Part shown: in pieces, positions 1 to 6,595 of the stretch
How positions within the stretch are numbered: the first letter of the stretch is position 1
Layout: each line of letters begins with the position of its first letter
Source: a virus
Virus record (IMG/VR): IMGVR_UViG_3300019776_000191
Location: 1 to 30,033 of that record
Length of the DNA: 30,033 nucleotides
Direction: 5' to 3' (one strand)
The notes under the pieces: model-generated
Told to the model about the DNA's origin: nothing
Databases searched by the model: none
The model's input: only the letters and a program-made list of their open reading frames with translations
Translations under genes and position numbers: made by a program

Positions 1-253
1 ATTCACGCTGTGGTTGTGGGGTGGTGTAGAGGGGTTCAGCGCCATCATCTGGCTCGTTGAGCAAGTCAATGATGTTTCCTTTTGCGCTTCGCTTTATCCA
101 CGCCACAGGCTCTTGCTCTGGCTGTGCCAATCGTTCTTTGAGTGCGGCGATGGCTTCATACATTTGCGGCTCAAAGTCATCTAATATCCAGTATTCTTTA
201 TTGACAAGCTCAATGAACTCAAGCGCCAGCTTCATTGCTTCTTTGTCAGTCAT
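1..253 (-). CDS. Small accessory protein of the EPVAW/YTTPQ type (3' end outside window)
   Basis: Unknown function. The visible 84 residues begin MTDKEAMKLALEFIE, continue as a predicted amphipathic helix ending ALKERL, then EQEPVAW and PLYTTPQPQRE. I recognise this EPVAW...YTTPxQR arrangement from many small phage accessory proteins of unknown role. The start at 253 has the SD AAGGAGAA about 7 nt upstream. The gene lies at the downstream end of the leftward gene series and runs off the window. Its first 127 bases are nearly identical to those of the next gene upstream, so the two are paralogues at their N-termini. The C-terminus cannot be described. Confidence 0.75.
   Translation of the reverse strand, partial: MTDKEAMKLALEFIELVNKEYWILDDFEPQMYEAIAALKERLAQPEQEPVAWIKRSAKGNIIDLLNEPDDGAEPLYTTPQPQRE
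127..253 (-). repeat. 127-bp direct repeat, copy 1
   Basis: This segment matches 765-891 at 120 of 127 positions by eye. It encodes the first 42 residues of the gene it opens, from the start codon to ALKERLA. Identity falls sharply beyond the copy end, apart from a short shared CGCCACAGGCTCTTGCTC stretch further on. Confidence 0.9.
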
Positions 254-891
254 GTGTTCTTCTCCTTGAGTTTGGCTGAAATTCTTTGTGCAATGTGCCG
301 CTTAAGGTACAAATCTGGTGTAACGGTAAAACATTCTTCAATGTCTTCATCGCTTAAATCGACCCATGTGCGCTGTGGTGGGGTGGTGTACGCCTTTAGC
401 CGCGCAACAACATCAATGCTTGTGTGCCCATCAAACTCAAACATAGCACATTCAGTTTCTGGAACATCAAACAAGTTCCAATCCTTTGCTTCGTAATGAT
501 TGCTGATTTGTCCGTTAGGCAAGATCGCAACAACAATGAACCAACCTCCACCAAAGCACAGTTCGCCATCGTGATGTCGCCATGATTTGTGAACAGAGCA
601 TTTACCCCCAGCCGACCATTCGTTAAACAATGCGGCGTTGTATGCCTTGCGGAACTCGTACAGTTCATTAAACGTGTGATAGCCGTCTGATGTGTTTCCA
701 TCAATCGCCACAGGCTCTTGCTCAATCTCTTGCCCTAACCTTTGCATCTCACGCATGGGGTCTTCCAATCGTTCTTTGAGTGCGGCGATGGCTTCATACA
801 TTTGCGGCTCAAAGTCAGCCAATATCCAGCCTTCTTTATTGACACGCTCAATGAACTCAAGCGCCATCTTCAATGCTTCTTTGTCAGTCAT
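250..891 (-). CDS. Accessory protein with WDGH-like domain inserted between EPVA and TTPPQRTW
   Basis: 213 residues, role unknown. Residues 1-42 are the helical MTDKEALKMALEFIE segment shared with the downstream gene. EPVA follows (59-62), then a roughly 95-residue domain starting YHTFNELYEFRKAYNAALF and ending near FEFDGHTSIDVVARL, then TTPPQRTW (169-176) and a basic C-terminus. The inserted domain resembles the phage WDGH domain (here FDGH, residues 153-156), whose activity is not known to me. The start at 891 is preferred over a longer option because GGAGGA lies 6-7 nt before it. The ATG sits 2 bp after the stop of the upstream gene, and the stop overlaps the next start (ATGA), so the genes are probably co-translated. 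Confidence 0.8.
   Translation of the reverse strand: MTDKEALKMALEFIERVNKEGWILADFEPQMYEAIAALKERLEDPMREMQRLGQEIEQEPVAIDGNTSDGYHTFNELYEFRKAYNAALFNEWSAGGKCSVHKSWRHHDGELCFGGGWFIVVAILPNGQISNHYEAKDWNLFDVPETECAMFEFDGHTSIDVVARLKAYTTPPQRTWVDLSDEDIEECFTVTPDLYLKRHIAQRISAKLKEKNT
765..891 (-). repeat. 127-bp direct repeat, copy 2
   Basis: Second copy of the 127-bp element (7 mismatches to 127-253), forming the first 42 codons of the WDGH-like gene. It marks a duplication or recombination boundary within the accessory genes. Confidence 0.9.
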
Positions 892-893
892 AC

Positions 894-1082
894 TTAATCC
901 TCCGCTAAATTGCATTGCCAGTAGTGCAGTTTTGTCATCTCCAAAACGCCTATCACAGTTGCAGTAGTCATGTGGTCATACTTTGATGCATTGATAACTT
1001 CACGCAACTCATTCATCAAATCCTGCCCCATTGCTTTTTGATCGGATGATGGGATAACTGTCAGCTTTGATGTTGGTGTCAT
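894..1082 (-). CDS. Hypothetical protein, 62 aa
   Basis: Not recognised. Begins MTPTSKLTVIPSSD and ends YWQCNLAED, with a central helical stretch and no cysteine pair or membrane segment. The start at 1082 has GAGGGA about 5 nt upstream and overlaps the stop of the upstream gene as ATGA. A longer in-frame start at 1109 lacks an SD and would overlap that neighbour more. The tight spacing on both sides supports a real translated gene in the leftward accessory operon. Confidence 0.7.
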   Translation of the reverse strand: MTPTSKLTVIPSSDQKAMGQDLMNELREVINASKYDHMTTATVIGVLEMTKLHYWQCNLAED

Positions 1083-1273
1083 GTTTCCCTCGCTTTCAAC
1101 GGACACCAAGCTGGTGTGGATTCAAACTGCGCCCCGCATCCCCAAAGGATGTTTCCATACCCGCCTTGATTGTGTTGAGGGTGCTGGCATTCTTTCCAGC
1201 ATTCGCCATGCCCACGATGGTCATGGGCAAAAGGGCAATCACGGCAGTCTGTTACTTCAATTTCAGCTTTCAT
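1079..1273 (-). CDS. Cys/His-rich small protein, probable zinc binder
   Basis: 64 residues with six cysteines and several histidines: CRDCPF, HDHRGHGECWKEC, WGCG and WCPL near the end. The CxxC start and later Cys/His pairs suggest one or two structural zinc sites, although the spacing fits no classic finger I can name. I have seen similar short CxDCPF...WCPL proteins in phage accessory regions, without an assigned function. The start at 1273 has GAGGGA upstream; the start overlaps the upstream stop and the stop overlaps the downstream start, both as ATGA. Confidence 0.75.
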   Translation of the reverse strand: MKAEIEVTDCRDCPFAHDHRGHGECWKECQHPQHNQGGYGNILWGCGAQFESTPAWCPLKARET

Positions 1274-1470
1274 GCTTCCCTCGCTTTCAGCATCATGTCT
1301 GCAATTTCGTAAGCCGTTTTTGCAAGCTGTTCGTAAGATGAACCAACGCTGGTTCTTAACATAGCCTTCGCCGCAAAGTAGTCTCGCAGGGTCATGCCTT
1401 TGAACCATTGCACTTCATCACCAAGGTCAATTGATTGCGGAAACGCTGGCCCACCTGTTTCTTTATTCAT
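1270..1470 (-). CDS. Conserved small phage protein with MTLRDYFAAKAM motif
   Basis: 66 residues: MNKETGGPAFPQS at the start, MTLRDYFAAKAM in the middle, and a helix ending AYEIADMMLKAREA. This combination is very common in small phage and prophage proteins of unknown function, so family membership is fairly secure even though the role is not. The SD AGGGGG lies upstream of the start at 1470, which overlaps the previous stop by the ATGA arrangement. An internal ATG at MTLRDY is rejected because the GGPAFPQ segment is part of the conserved family. Confidence 0.85.
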   Translation of the reverse strand: MNKETGGPAFPQSIDLGDEVQWFKGMTLRDYFAAKAMLRTSVGSSYEQLAKTAYEIADMMLKAREA

Positions 1471-1718
1471 CGCTTCATCCCCCTGATGTATGCGGCAAAG
1501 CTTGCCACTGTGTCACGCCCAAACGGCCCAGTGAACTTGGTCTCCAACTCCACAGCCACCTCTTCCAAGGTGTCGTTGCGGTGCAGGTGAACAAACTCTG
1601 CTGGGTGTGAATGGACATCCATGTGTGCGATCTGTTTCTTGCGCCAGCCGCTGGTGTGGTTCCACTGGCCCTGCTTGAGCGCTAGTTCCTCAAATGCTTC
1701 GTCTTCTGCGTCTTTCAT
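1467..1718 (-). CDS. Conserved hypothetical protein, 83 aa
   Basis: Begins MKDAEDEAFEELALKQ and contains SGWRKKQIAHMD, then HPAEFVHLHRND and a C-terminus ending AAYIRGMKR. It is acidic at the N-terminus and basic at the end, and is probably a soluble helical protein. I recall relatives with the same N-terminal block in phage accessory regions, with no known function. The start at 1718 has AAGGAGA upstream; the longer ORF start at 1766 lies inside the upstream gene. Both ends overlap neighbours by ATGA. Confidence 0.8.
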   Translation of the reverse strand: MKDAEDEAFEELALKQGQWNHTSGWRKKQIAHMDVHSHPAEFVHLHRNDTLEEVAVELETKFTGPFGRDTVASFAAYIRGMKR

Positions 1719-1876
1719 GTGTTCTCCTTCAGCCAAGGCAGTTTTGTTTTGTCTACTCCGACACACATCCAGTATTCATCTGGTGCGCTTCGGTCTATGT
1801 CGATTTCTTGCGCCTCTGTTGTGCCATTAAACAGTGCGCGGAAAAATGGTGTTATATACGGCACTTTCCAGATCAT
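1715..1876 (-). CDS. Hypothetical protein, 53 aa
   Basis: Short ORF read directly from the minus strand: MIWKVPYITPFFRALFNGTT, then EIDIDRSAPDEYW and a C-terminus PWLKENT. Not recognised. A run of G (GAGGGGGG) lies 5-6 nt before the start. The ATG overlaps the stop of the 40-aa gene upstream, and the TGA overlaps the next start, so it fills what would otherwise be a gap in an overlapping chain. That arrangement is the main support. Confidence 0.65.
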   Translation of the reverse strand: MIWKVPYITPFFRALFNGTTEAQEIDIDRSAPDEYWMCVGVDKTKLPWLKENT

Positions 1877-1995
1877 CTATCCCCCCTCTCGTTTTCGTCC
1901 ATCCAGAACCATAGCTTCATCAACCCGATCAGCACAAGGCCAGCAGCGAGCATGCCCAGGCCGCCCAACAGAATTGTTACAAGGATCGTCTCCAT
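1873..1995 (-). CDS. Predicted single-pass membrane miniprotein, 40 aa
   Basis: Reads METILVTILLGGLGMLAAGL, then VLIGLMKLWFW and a charged tail MDENERGDR. The first 30 residues form one clear transmembrane segment with a negative C-terminal tail. The ATG follows the upstream TGA without a gap, and the TGA overlaps the next start (ATGA). The SD is weak (GGGGGTTGA), so translation probably depends on coupling to the upstream gene. A role at the inner membrane is inferred; it could be an anti-host or exclusion peptide, but nothing here proves that. Confidence 0.6.
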   Translation of the reverse strand: METILVTILLGGLGMLAAGLVLIGLMKLWFWMDENERGDR

Positions 1996-2634
1996 TCAAC
2001 CCCCGAACAGTTTCTGCAACTCGGTGTACAGGTAGCGTGCCTCACCTATATCCAGGTCGCGCAGTATGCACAGCGCATCGTAGACAGCACGCGCCTCACG
2101 CACAGGCTTGGCCAGCACCTTATCCAGCGCTTCCTGGCCCCTGTCTGTGTCGTGGGTAGGCTCGGGAGCCAACGCGGCAATGCCTTGCGCCTGGGGCTTT
2201 GGTTCGGCCTTGGTTCTGGCCACGCCCAGCTTCTTGTACAGCTTGTTTTTCTTGGGGCCGCTGACCAGTGGCTTATAGCGCACGCGGATTGCTTCCAGGT
2301 TGCCCACCTCGTTGCGACTAATGAGCTTGTTGCGAATCATCTGCGTGATGAGTGAGCCTACTGAACTCTCATTGGCCCCTGTTGCGACAAACAATTTGCG
2401 CACATCAGCGCTTAAGCAGCCTGGGTTTTCTCTGATGTAGATGAAAATGTCTTTGGATAGGTTGCCTGTGAGGGCAGGCGAAGGGATGGATACGATTTGT
2501 GGTGACATCAGTGATACCTGTGGTTCTATGTGTGCTTGCATGGTCTGCTGCTCCTCTTGTTCCCATTCGTTGATGGTGGTTGATAAAACTTGGTTCTTGA
2601 TTGCAGTTGAGAGTGCGGTTTGTAAGTCAGGCAT
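1996..2634 (-). CDS. Hypothetical protein with possible winged-helix segment, 212 aa
   Basis: Begins MPDLQTALSTAIKNQVLSTT; AAGGA lies 6 nt before the start at 2634. Residues about 60-130 (NLSKDIFIYIRENPGCLSAD through ISRNEVGNLEAI) have the helix-turn-helix-wing rhythm of a small DNA-binding domain, including a conditional step like those in MarR/Rrf2-type folds. A basic Lys-rich linker (GPKKNKLYKKLG) and a Pro/Ala-rich hinge follow, then a C-terminal helical segment ending LQKLFGG. It could be a phage regulator, but the assignment rests on pattern only. An upstream extension to 2727 is rejected because it has no SD and overlaps the membrane-protein gene. Confidence 0.7.
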   Translation of the reverse strand: MPDLQTALSTAIKNQVLSTTINEWEQEEQQTMQAHIEPQVSLMSPQIVSIPSPALTGNLSKDIFIYIRENPGCLSADVRKLFVATGANESSVGSLITQMIRNKLISRNEVGNLEAIRVRYKPLVSGPKKNKLYKKLGVARTKAEPKPQAQGIAALAPEPTHDTDRGQEALDKVLAKPVREARAVYDALCILRDLDIGEARYLYTELQKLFGG

Positions 2635-2636
2635 TT

Positions 2637-2852
2637 TTAATCCTTGGCTAACAGAAAAAAGATGGCGGAAAGAAACAAAGTGACGAACGCCACGTAGAGG
2701 ATGGCGCTCTCGATGAAGACGCACCAATCAGGGCGTATGCCAAGCAGTGCAGCTTGGATGCGCTCTTCTTCGCGTGTCATGGGTGGGGGCTTGGGGTTGT
2801 GCATGAGCCCGATCTTTACTTTGCCTGTGTTGTAGGGTGTGATGTGTTGCAT
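2637..2852 (-). CDS. Small membrane protein with C-terminal transmembrane segment, 71 aa
   Basis: Begins MQHITPYNTGKVKIGLMHNP, followed by a Pro-rich stretch, MTREEERIQAALLGIRPDW, and a hydrophobic segment AILYVAFVTLFLSAIFFLL with a short charged end. Topology is likely N-in with one membrane span. I recall similar small proteins with an EEERIQAALLG block in phage accessory regions, function unknown. CGGAGAA lies 8 nt upstream of the chosen start. The gene ends just before the start of the wing-helix-like protein and shares its transcript. Confidence 0.75.
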   Translation of the reverse strand: MQHITPYNTGKVKIGLMHNPKPPPMTREEERIQAALLGIRPDWCVFIESAILYVAFVTLFLSAIFFLLAKD

Positions 2853-2900
2853 GATGTGCTTCTCCGTTTTTTGAAAATGTACCTCGCAATTAAAAGTCTG

Positions 2901-3203
2901 TCAAGTGTTGGACAAGTTAGTGGGTGCTTCGTCCTCTGCCTTTGCATCGTCAATCATGTGCTGGGCGATCTCGTACCAATTCACATCGGACAGGAACGCC
3001 AGCGCGTAGTCAACGGCGATGTTGCCTTCGCCCCCGCCTGCTTCATAGATGTGCCCCTCCACATAGTCTTGCAGCACATGGCCCAAGTCCCACGCATTAA
3101 GCGTCAGGTCGAACAGTTCGGCTTTGTCCGCGCCATCAAATATCTCTAGGTTCACACGCCATGTGGCGTAGTTGGTCCAGCCGTTGTAGGTCTTGTCATT
3201 CAT
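2901..3203 (-). CDS. DUF7249-like protein
   Basis: 100 residues starting MNDKTYNGWTNYATWRVNLE, a block I associate with the DUF7249 family of phage proteins with unknown function. The rest is acidic and mostly helical (DLGHVLQDYVEGHIYE, FLSDVNWYEIAQHMIDDAKA). GAGGAGATGAAAG precedes the start at 3203, which overlaps the end of the 47-aa gene upstream by 8 bp. About 48 bp without a gene separate it from the next gene. The family call is based on memory of the N-terminal motif. Confidence 0.8.
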   Translation of the reverse strand: MNDKTYNGWTNYATWRVNLEIFDGADKAELFDLTLNAWDLGHVLQDYVEGHIYEAGGGEGNIAVDYALAFLSDVNWYEIAQHMIDDAKAEDEAPTNLSNT

Positions 3204-3339
3204 CTTTCATCTCCTCAAGTAACGCCGCCTGATCTTCGGGATAAAGATCATCGAACGGCACGAAATGGTTCTCTTGGCAGCAAGAGAAGCTGTCCCCTTT
3301 GGGGGTCAAGCAGTACACGCAATACAAAACTTCAAACAT
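3196..3339 (-). CDS. Cys-containing miniprotein, 47 aa
   Basis: Reads MFEVLYCVYCLTPKGDSFSC and ends DQAALLEEMKDE. CVYC and SCC could bind zinc as a compact CxxC...CC knuckle, although with only these residues the site is speculative. The start at 3339 has a perfect AAGGAG 6 nt upstream. The gene is preceded by a 20-bp palindrome and overlaps the start of the DUF7249-like gene. A longer ORF to 3453 would read through the palindrome and into the peptidase gene and has no SD. Confidence 0.75.
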   Translation of the reverse strand: MFEVLYCVYCLTPKGDSFSCCQENHFVPFDDLYPEDQAALLEEMKDE

Positions 3340-3364
3340 AAAAACTCCTTTGTTTATAGTAGTT

Positions 3365-3384
3365 CCCCAGGGAATTCCCTGGGG
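3365..3384. promoter_or_regulatory. 20-bp perfect palindrome between two leftward genes
   Basis: CCCCAGGGAATTCCCTGGGG is self-complementary along its whole length. It sits 14 bp after the peptidase stop and about 25 bp before the 47-aa gene. There is no T-run after it on the minus strand, so an operator or an RNA stem that separates the two cistrons fits better than an intrinsic terminator. Confidence 0.6.
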
Positions 3385-3397
3385 GAATTGACACCCG

Positions 3398-4489
3398 TCA
3401 AGCCTCTGCGTACAGGGCATCGAACGCATTGAGCAGCGCAGTGTCCGGGTCATACGCCTGGGCCTGCCGTGCTATCTCATCCACCAAGTCTTGGGTCACA
3501 CGCCGCCTGTCGAGGAAGCGCAAGGCCAAGTCCACATCTTCGGGGTACGCAGCCTCGGCCACCAAGTCCAGCAGGTACTCAGGGTAGCCAGCACGCGCCT
3601 CCTCGATGGCCTCATGGAAGCAGTCAGCCACCATGTCGGCGTAGTCATACTTGTCCGCACCCTTGTCGTACTTGGCCCACCAGCCCTTGCTCCAGCCTGT
3701 GTCGTGGATGTCCTTGGGGTCGGGCACAGTGGGGTCACGCTCAGAGGGCAGGCCGTCCCAGTCAATCAACGCACAACGCTTGGCCAGCAGGTCGAAGTGA
3801 TACACATCCAGCTCCTCCTTGTCGCTGTGCTCGAAGTCATAGCCCACGCTGATGTTGGTGCACTCGGGGATGATGTCGGTGAACTCGGCAGTGTCGGTAT
3901 ACACCCCCGTGTTGTCAGGCATATACATCAAGCGCTCATCGACATTGAGCGCATCAGCCAGGGATTGACCGAACACATCAGAGCAGCAGCGACCCCAGCC
4001 TTGGTGCGTGATGACGCTATCCACGCCCCTGCGGTCGAACGCAATGGCACGCTTGAACTGGCCGAGCAGGTCTGCGTATGTGTGGGCTATGTGCTTGGCA
4101 CCGATACCCCCGCGCTCCTCGCCTTGCGTGAAGATGTAATACCCAGGCACGCCGCTGTGCATCAGGTGCATGAGCATGGCACAACCTGCGCCGTCATCAG
4201 CGCCAAGCTGGGAGCCATCAGCGTACCACTTGTACTGTGTCTTGCGGAACTTGTTGGCACCCTCGTCCTTGTGCACGGTATCCACATGGGCTACGAACAG
4301 CGTGCGGTGGTCTTCACTGCTGCGCATATCGACATGGACATTGCCAGCAGCATCGGTGAATACCTCGGCCATGTCGGGCAGGCGAGAGACGAGCCACTGC
4401 GTGAATGACGCAACAGTCGCACCACCATGCGGACGCTTGAGCGACAACGCACGGGCCAGGGTCTTATACAGAATTGATTTCTTGTTCAT
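3398..4489 (-). CDS. M20/M42-type zinc metallopeptidase
   Basis: 363 residues. The two-metal aminopeptidase signature is complete: HVD in LFVAHVDTVH (about H68, D70), the bridging aspartate in QLGADDGAGCA (about 98-99), the catalytic EE in TQGEERGGIG (about 124-125), the Asp of IAFDRRG (about 152), and the late His in GYDFEHSDKEEL (about 221). Members of this clan hydrolyse peptides or deacylate small amides; the substrate here is unknown. Residues after about 270 form an acidic helical extension. The first ATG (4495) is too close to GGAGA, and the second (4489) has ideal spacing. It directly follows the 444-aa gene, and the SD lies inside that gene's end, so co-expression is likely. Confidence 0.88.
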   Translation of the reverse strand: MNKKSILYKTLARALSLKRPHGGATVASFTQWLVSRLPDMAEVFTDAAGNVHVDMRSSEDHRTLFVAHVDTVHKDEGANKFRKTQYKWYADGSQLGADDGAGCAMLMHLMHSGVPGYYIFTQGEERGGIGAKHIAHTYADLLGQFKRAIAFDRRGVDSVITHQGWGRCCSDVFGQSLADALNVDERLMYMPDNTGVYTDTAEFTDIIPECTNISVGYDFEHSDKEELDVYHFDLLAKRCALIDWDGLPSERDPTVPDPKDIHDTGWSKGWWAKYDKGADKYDYADMVADCFHEAIEEARAGYPEYLLDLVAEAAYPEDVDLALRFLDRRRVTQDLVDEIARQAQAYDPDTALLNAFDALYAEA

Positions 4490-4491
4490 AC

Positions 4492-5826
4492 TCATTCTCC
4501 TTCGCTTTCGGTTGTCTGTTCAGGTGCATGGTCGGGGTGGTAGTTCTCGCCATCCACAACCACAGGCTCAACGTCATCGGTCAGGTACCACTCGCCGGAT
4601 GCCTCACACTTCCACGCCTCATCGGTCAGGGCGTACTCGCCGTTCTCCAGGGCCACACAGTTGTCAAGCAGTTGGTACTCGCCGTTGTGGTCATAGACAA
4701 TGTTCTCGTCATCACTGCCGTACCACTCGCCGTCAATCTCCACAGCGTTGTCGGTGTGCTCGTACTCGCCACTCTCCAACTGCACGATGTTGTTGTCATC
4801 CAGATAGTCCTCGTCATAGTGCGCATCCCGCGACTCGACCCACACCACATAGTCGCTGTTGATGTAGCGCTCGAAGCCTCGGCGGCTTACCGCATATGTG
4901 TAGCTGTTGTTGCAGCAACTGTCGCACACCAAGACATCCTCGTCTGCGTTGACCCAGTACCCATCGCCCTCGTCCACACGGTCGCCGCAGTCCTCGCACC
5001 GCTGGCCGCTGCGCTCACTGGCTGTGCCGCCTGTGTTGTCGCACTGATACTCGGCATCGTCATCGTCCGTGATGACCAAGTAGTCGCCGTGCTTGGCAGC
5101 GTACTTGTTCTCGCCGTCAAGGTAGGGTGCCAGTGTGTCGCCGCCTCGTGTCTGGTAGTGCATGATCTTCAGGCCGTCCCATGCGTACTCCTTGTCGTAC
5201 CCTTGTTGCTCAAGCCACGCTTCGAGCGTCTCGTCAGTGGGTGAGCCACCGCCGCTTGGGTTGTACTTGTAAGAGCGCACGAATGTTTTGCCACAGCACA
5301 GCGCACGCCCGACAGTCTTGCCATACTCAATGCGCACAGCCATGTGCCAGCCAAGGTTCGGGTCATACACCTCATACGGATGGCGCACCACGCCGTCATC
5401 GCAGGTGCGCTCTCGGTCGCCAGTCATACACGATGACGGCCCACGCTTTAAGTGGTACAGCATCTCAGCCATGGTGTTCACGAACTTGCACTCACCATTG
5501 GAGCCATACAGCGCGGCCAAGTCACGCATCTTGTGGTCGGGCATATCGCTGAAGTGCCTGAACAGATACTTGCCAATGGTAGTGACAGTCTGTCTGTCGG
5601 CCTCGCCTGCACGCTCGTCTCGTGTGTATGCCAAGCGTGTGGGGTCAGTCTCGGCCACATGGGGCCACTCAAGCAACAACTGATGCCAGTCATCAGGGCG
5701 GCACACATCGAGCGCGGCCTCAATAACAGGGTGCAGTTTGTACTTGCGGGTCTCGCGTCTGAACCATTCACGATGGCAATACACAATGTCGGCGGCTTGC
5801 ATCATTACGTTAAAGATGTTGTTCAT
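4492..5826 (-). CDS. Large acidic protein with four-Cys zinc site and C-terminal GEY/GEW repeats
   Basis: 444 residues, function unknown. Three parts can be seen: a helical N-terminal region to about 120; a middle domain with the distinctive strings RGPSSCM, GWHMAVRIEYG and FVRSYKYN; and from residue 277 a CxxC...CxxC site (C277, C280, C301, C304) followed by short acidic repeats in which GEY or GEWY recurs every 13-16 residues (about 353, 366, 382, 396 and 411). The repeats look like successive beta hairpins. GGAGAAGCAAG precedes the start at 5826. The end overlaps the start region of the zinc peptidase, suggesting a functional pair. It could be a scaffold, a mimic of nucleic acid, or an inhibitor of a host factor; none of these is shown. 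Confidence 0.8.
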   Translation of the reverse strand: MNNIFNVMMQAADIVYCHREWFRRETRKYKLHPVIEAALDVCRPDDWHQLLLEWPHVAETDPTRLAYTRDERAGEADRQTVTTIGKYLFRHFSDMPDHKMRDLAALYGSNGECKFVNTMAEMLYHLKRGPSSCMTGDRERTCDDGVVRHPYEVYDPNLGWHMAVRIEYGKTVGRALCCGKTFVRSYKYNPSGGGSPTDETLEAWLEQQGYDKEYAWDGLKIMHYQTRGGDTLAPYLDGENKYAAKHGDYLVITDDDDAEYQCDNTGGTASERSGQRCEDCGDRVDEGDGYWVNADEDVLVCDSCCNNSYTYAVSRRGFERYINSDYVVWVESRDAHYDEDYLDDNNIVQLESGEYEHTDNAVEIDGEWYGSDDENIVYDHNGEYQLLDNCVALENGEYALTDEAWKCEASGEWYLTDDVEPVVVDGENYHPDHAPEQTTESEGE

Positions 5827-5856
5827 CTTGCTTCTCCAGTTTTACTAATTGAAAGC

Positions 5857-5878
5857 GCGGTGTGAGAGGGCACACCGC
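5857..5878. other. Intergenic stem-loop, 8-bp stem
   Basis: GCGGTGTG and CACACCGC flank a 6-nt loop. The element lies between the stop of the 67-aa gene (5895) and the start of the 444-aa gene (5826). On the minus strand it is followed only by CGCTTTCAATT, so it may be a weak terminator or an mRNA-processing/stability stem. Confidence 0.6.
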
Positions 5879-5894
5879 AAACCCATGCTCGTGT

Positions 5895-6098
5895 TTATTC
5901 CAATTCCTTTTCCAGTTGATTCAAGATACACATGGCCATGTCTAACTGGTTCAGCACCAGTGCACTTTGCACTTCAATCACCAAGTCAAGCAGCTTCGTG
6001 CGTTCAGCGGCGGCCAGTGCAGAGCGTGTGTCCTCTGTGTCGAGTCGGTCTAGGTGCCTGTCGAGTAATGCGTCGTAGTGTTGGTCAAGTCCTTTCAT
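5895..6098 (-). CDS. Helical hypothetical protein, 67 aa
   Basis: Begins MKGLDQHYDALLDRHLDRLD and ends CILNQLEKELE. Nearly the whole sequence is predicted helix with leucine spacing suggesting a two-helix hairpin or short coiled coil. Not recognised. The start at 6098 has AAGGAAAC at good distance and overlaps the upstream stop as ATGA. An ATG five codons earlier lies inside the SD region and is less likely. Confidence 0.7.
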   Translation of the reverse strand: MKGLDQHYDALLDRHLDRLDTEDTRSALAAAERTKLLDLVIEVQSALVLNQLDMAMCILNQLEKELE

Positions 6099-6355
6099 TT
6101 CGTTTCCTTCCATTCAAGAGTTATGTTGCTCGGTGAGTAGTTGCCAAAGTCGTAGTTGGTCATGACCAGCGTCTCGATGGCGTACTTGTCATCTGTCCGT
6201 GCCCACACACCCAGCGGCACAAAGCCATTGATGTGGCGTGAGAGGTCGCTGAAGTAAATGCGCGGGGAGTCCATCAGGTTCTCCTTGTCTACCACCGCCA
6301 CCATGCGTTGGCCATGCTCGTCGTAATGTCTGCCTGTTTTCCATTGATGTTTCAT
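6095..6355 (-). CDS. Hypothetical protein, 86 aa
   Basis: Begins MKHQWKTGRHYDEHGQRMVA, with later blocks IYFSDLSRHINGFVPLG and VMTNYDFGNYSP. Mixed alpha/beta and soluble, with no motif I can name. The start at 6355 is set by the repeated SD cassette AAGGAGAAGTGAGATG, in which the TGA is the stop of the upstream gene. Its own end overlaps the next start. The 34-residue upstream extension has no support. Confidence 0.75.
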   Translation of the reverse strand: MKHQWKTGRHYDEHGQRMVAVVDKENLMDSPRIYFSDLSRHINGFVPLGVWARTDDKYAIETLVMTNYDFGNYSPSNITLEWKETK

Positions 6356-6356
6356 C

Positions 6357-6584
6357 TCACTTCTCCTTTGGTTTAAAAAAGCCAAGCCACTGTGTGCCCT
6401 CGACCTGGGGTTGGTACATCTTGATGTCGTAGCTGGCGTTGTGTGGCAGCGGTACAAGGAACAGGTTGTATGAGTACCCGTCCTTGTCCATGAGTTTCAA
6501 CAACTGGCGCAGGTCGCGCTTGTCGTTGGTCGTTGCCCATTGCGCTACGCTGGATGCGTAGAAGTGTTGCTGTGGTTCAGTCAT
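6357..6584 (-). CDS. Hypothetical protein, 75 aa
   Basis: Begins MTEPQQHFYASSVAQWATTN, with DKRDLRQLLKLMDKDGYSYN in the middle and a C-terminus GFFKPKEK. Its last codons, PKEK, are encoded by the SD sequence that serves the next gene. The start at 6584 uses the second version of the SD cassette, AAGGAGAAAGCAAATG. The fold may be a small beta-sheet protein (LFLVPLPHNASYDIKMY). Function unknown. Confidence 0.75.
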   Translation of the reverse strand: MTEPQQHFYASSVAQWATTNDKRDLRQLLKLMDKDGYSYNLFLVPLPHNASYDIKMYQPQVEGTQWLGFFKPKEK

Positions 6585-6595
6585 TTGCTTTCTCC

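Noticed and set aside
3491-4408. Long plus-strand ORF of 305 aa
   Set aside because: It is antisense to the zinc peptidase, which has all catalytic motifs, a good SD and operon context.
4474-5244. Plus-strand ORF of 256 aa with hydrophobic composition
   Set aside because: Shadow of the acidic 444-aa protein; Asp/Glu codons read in reverse give Val, Leu and Ile and mimic a membrane protein.
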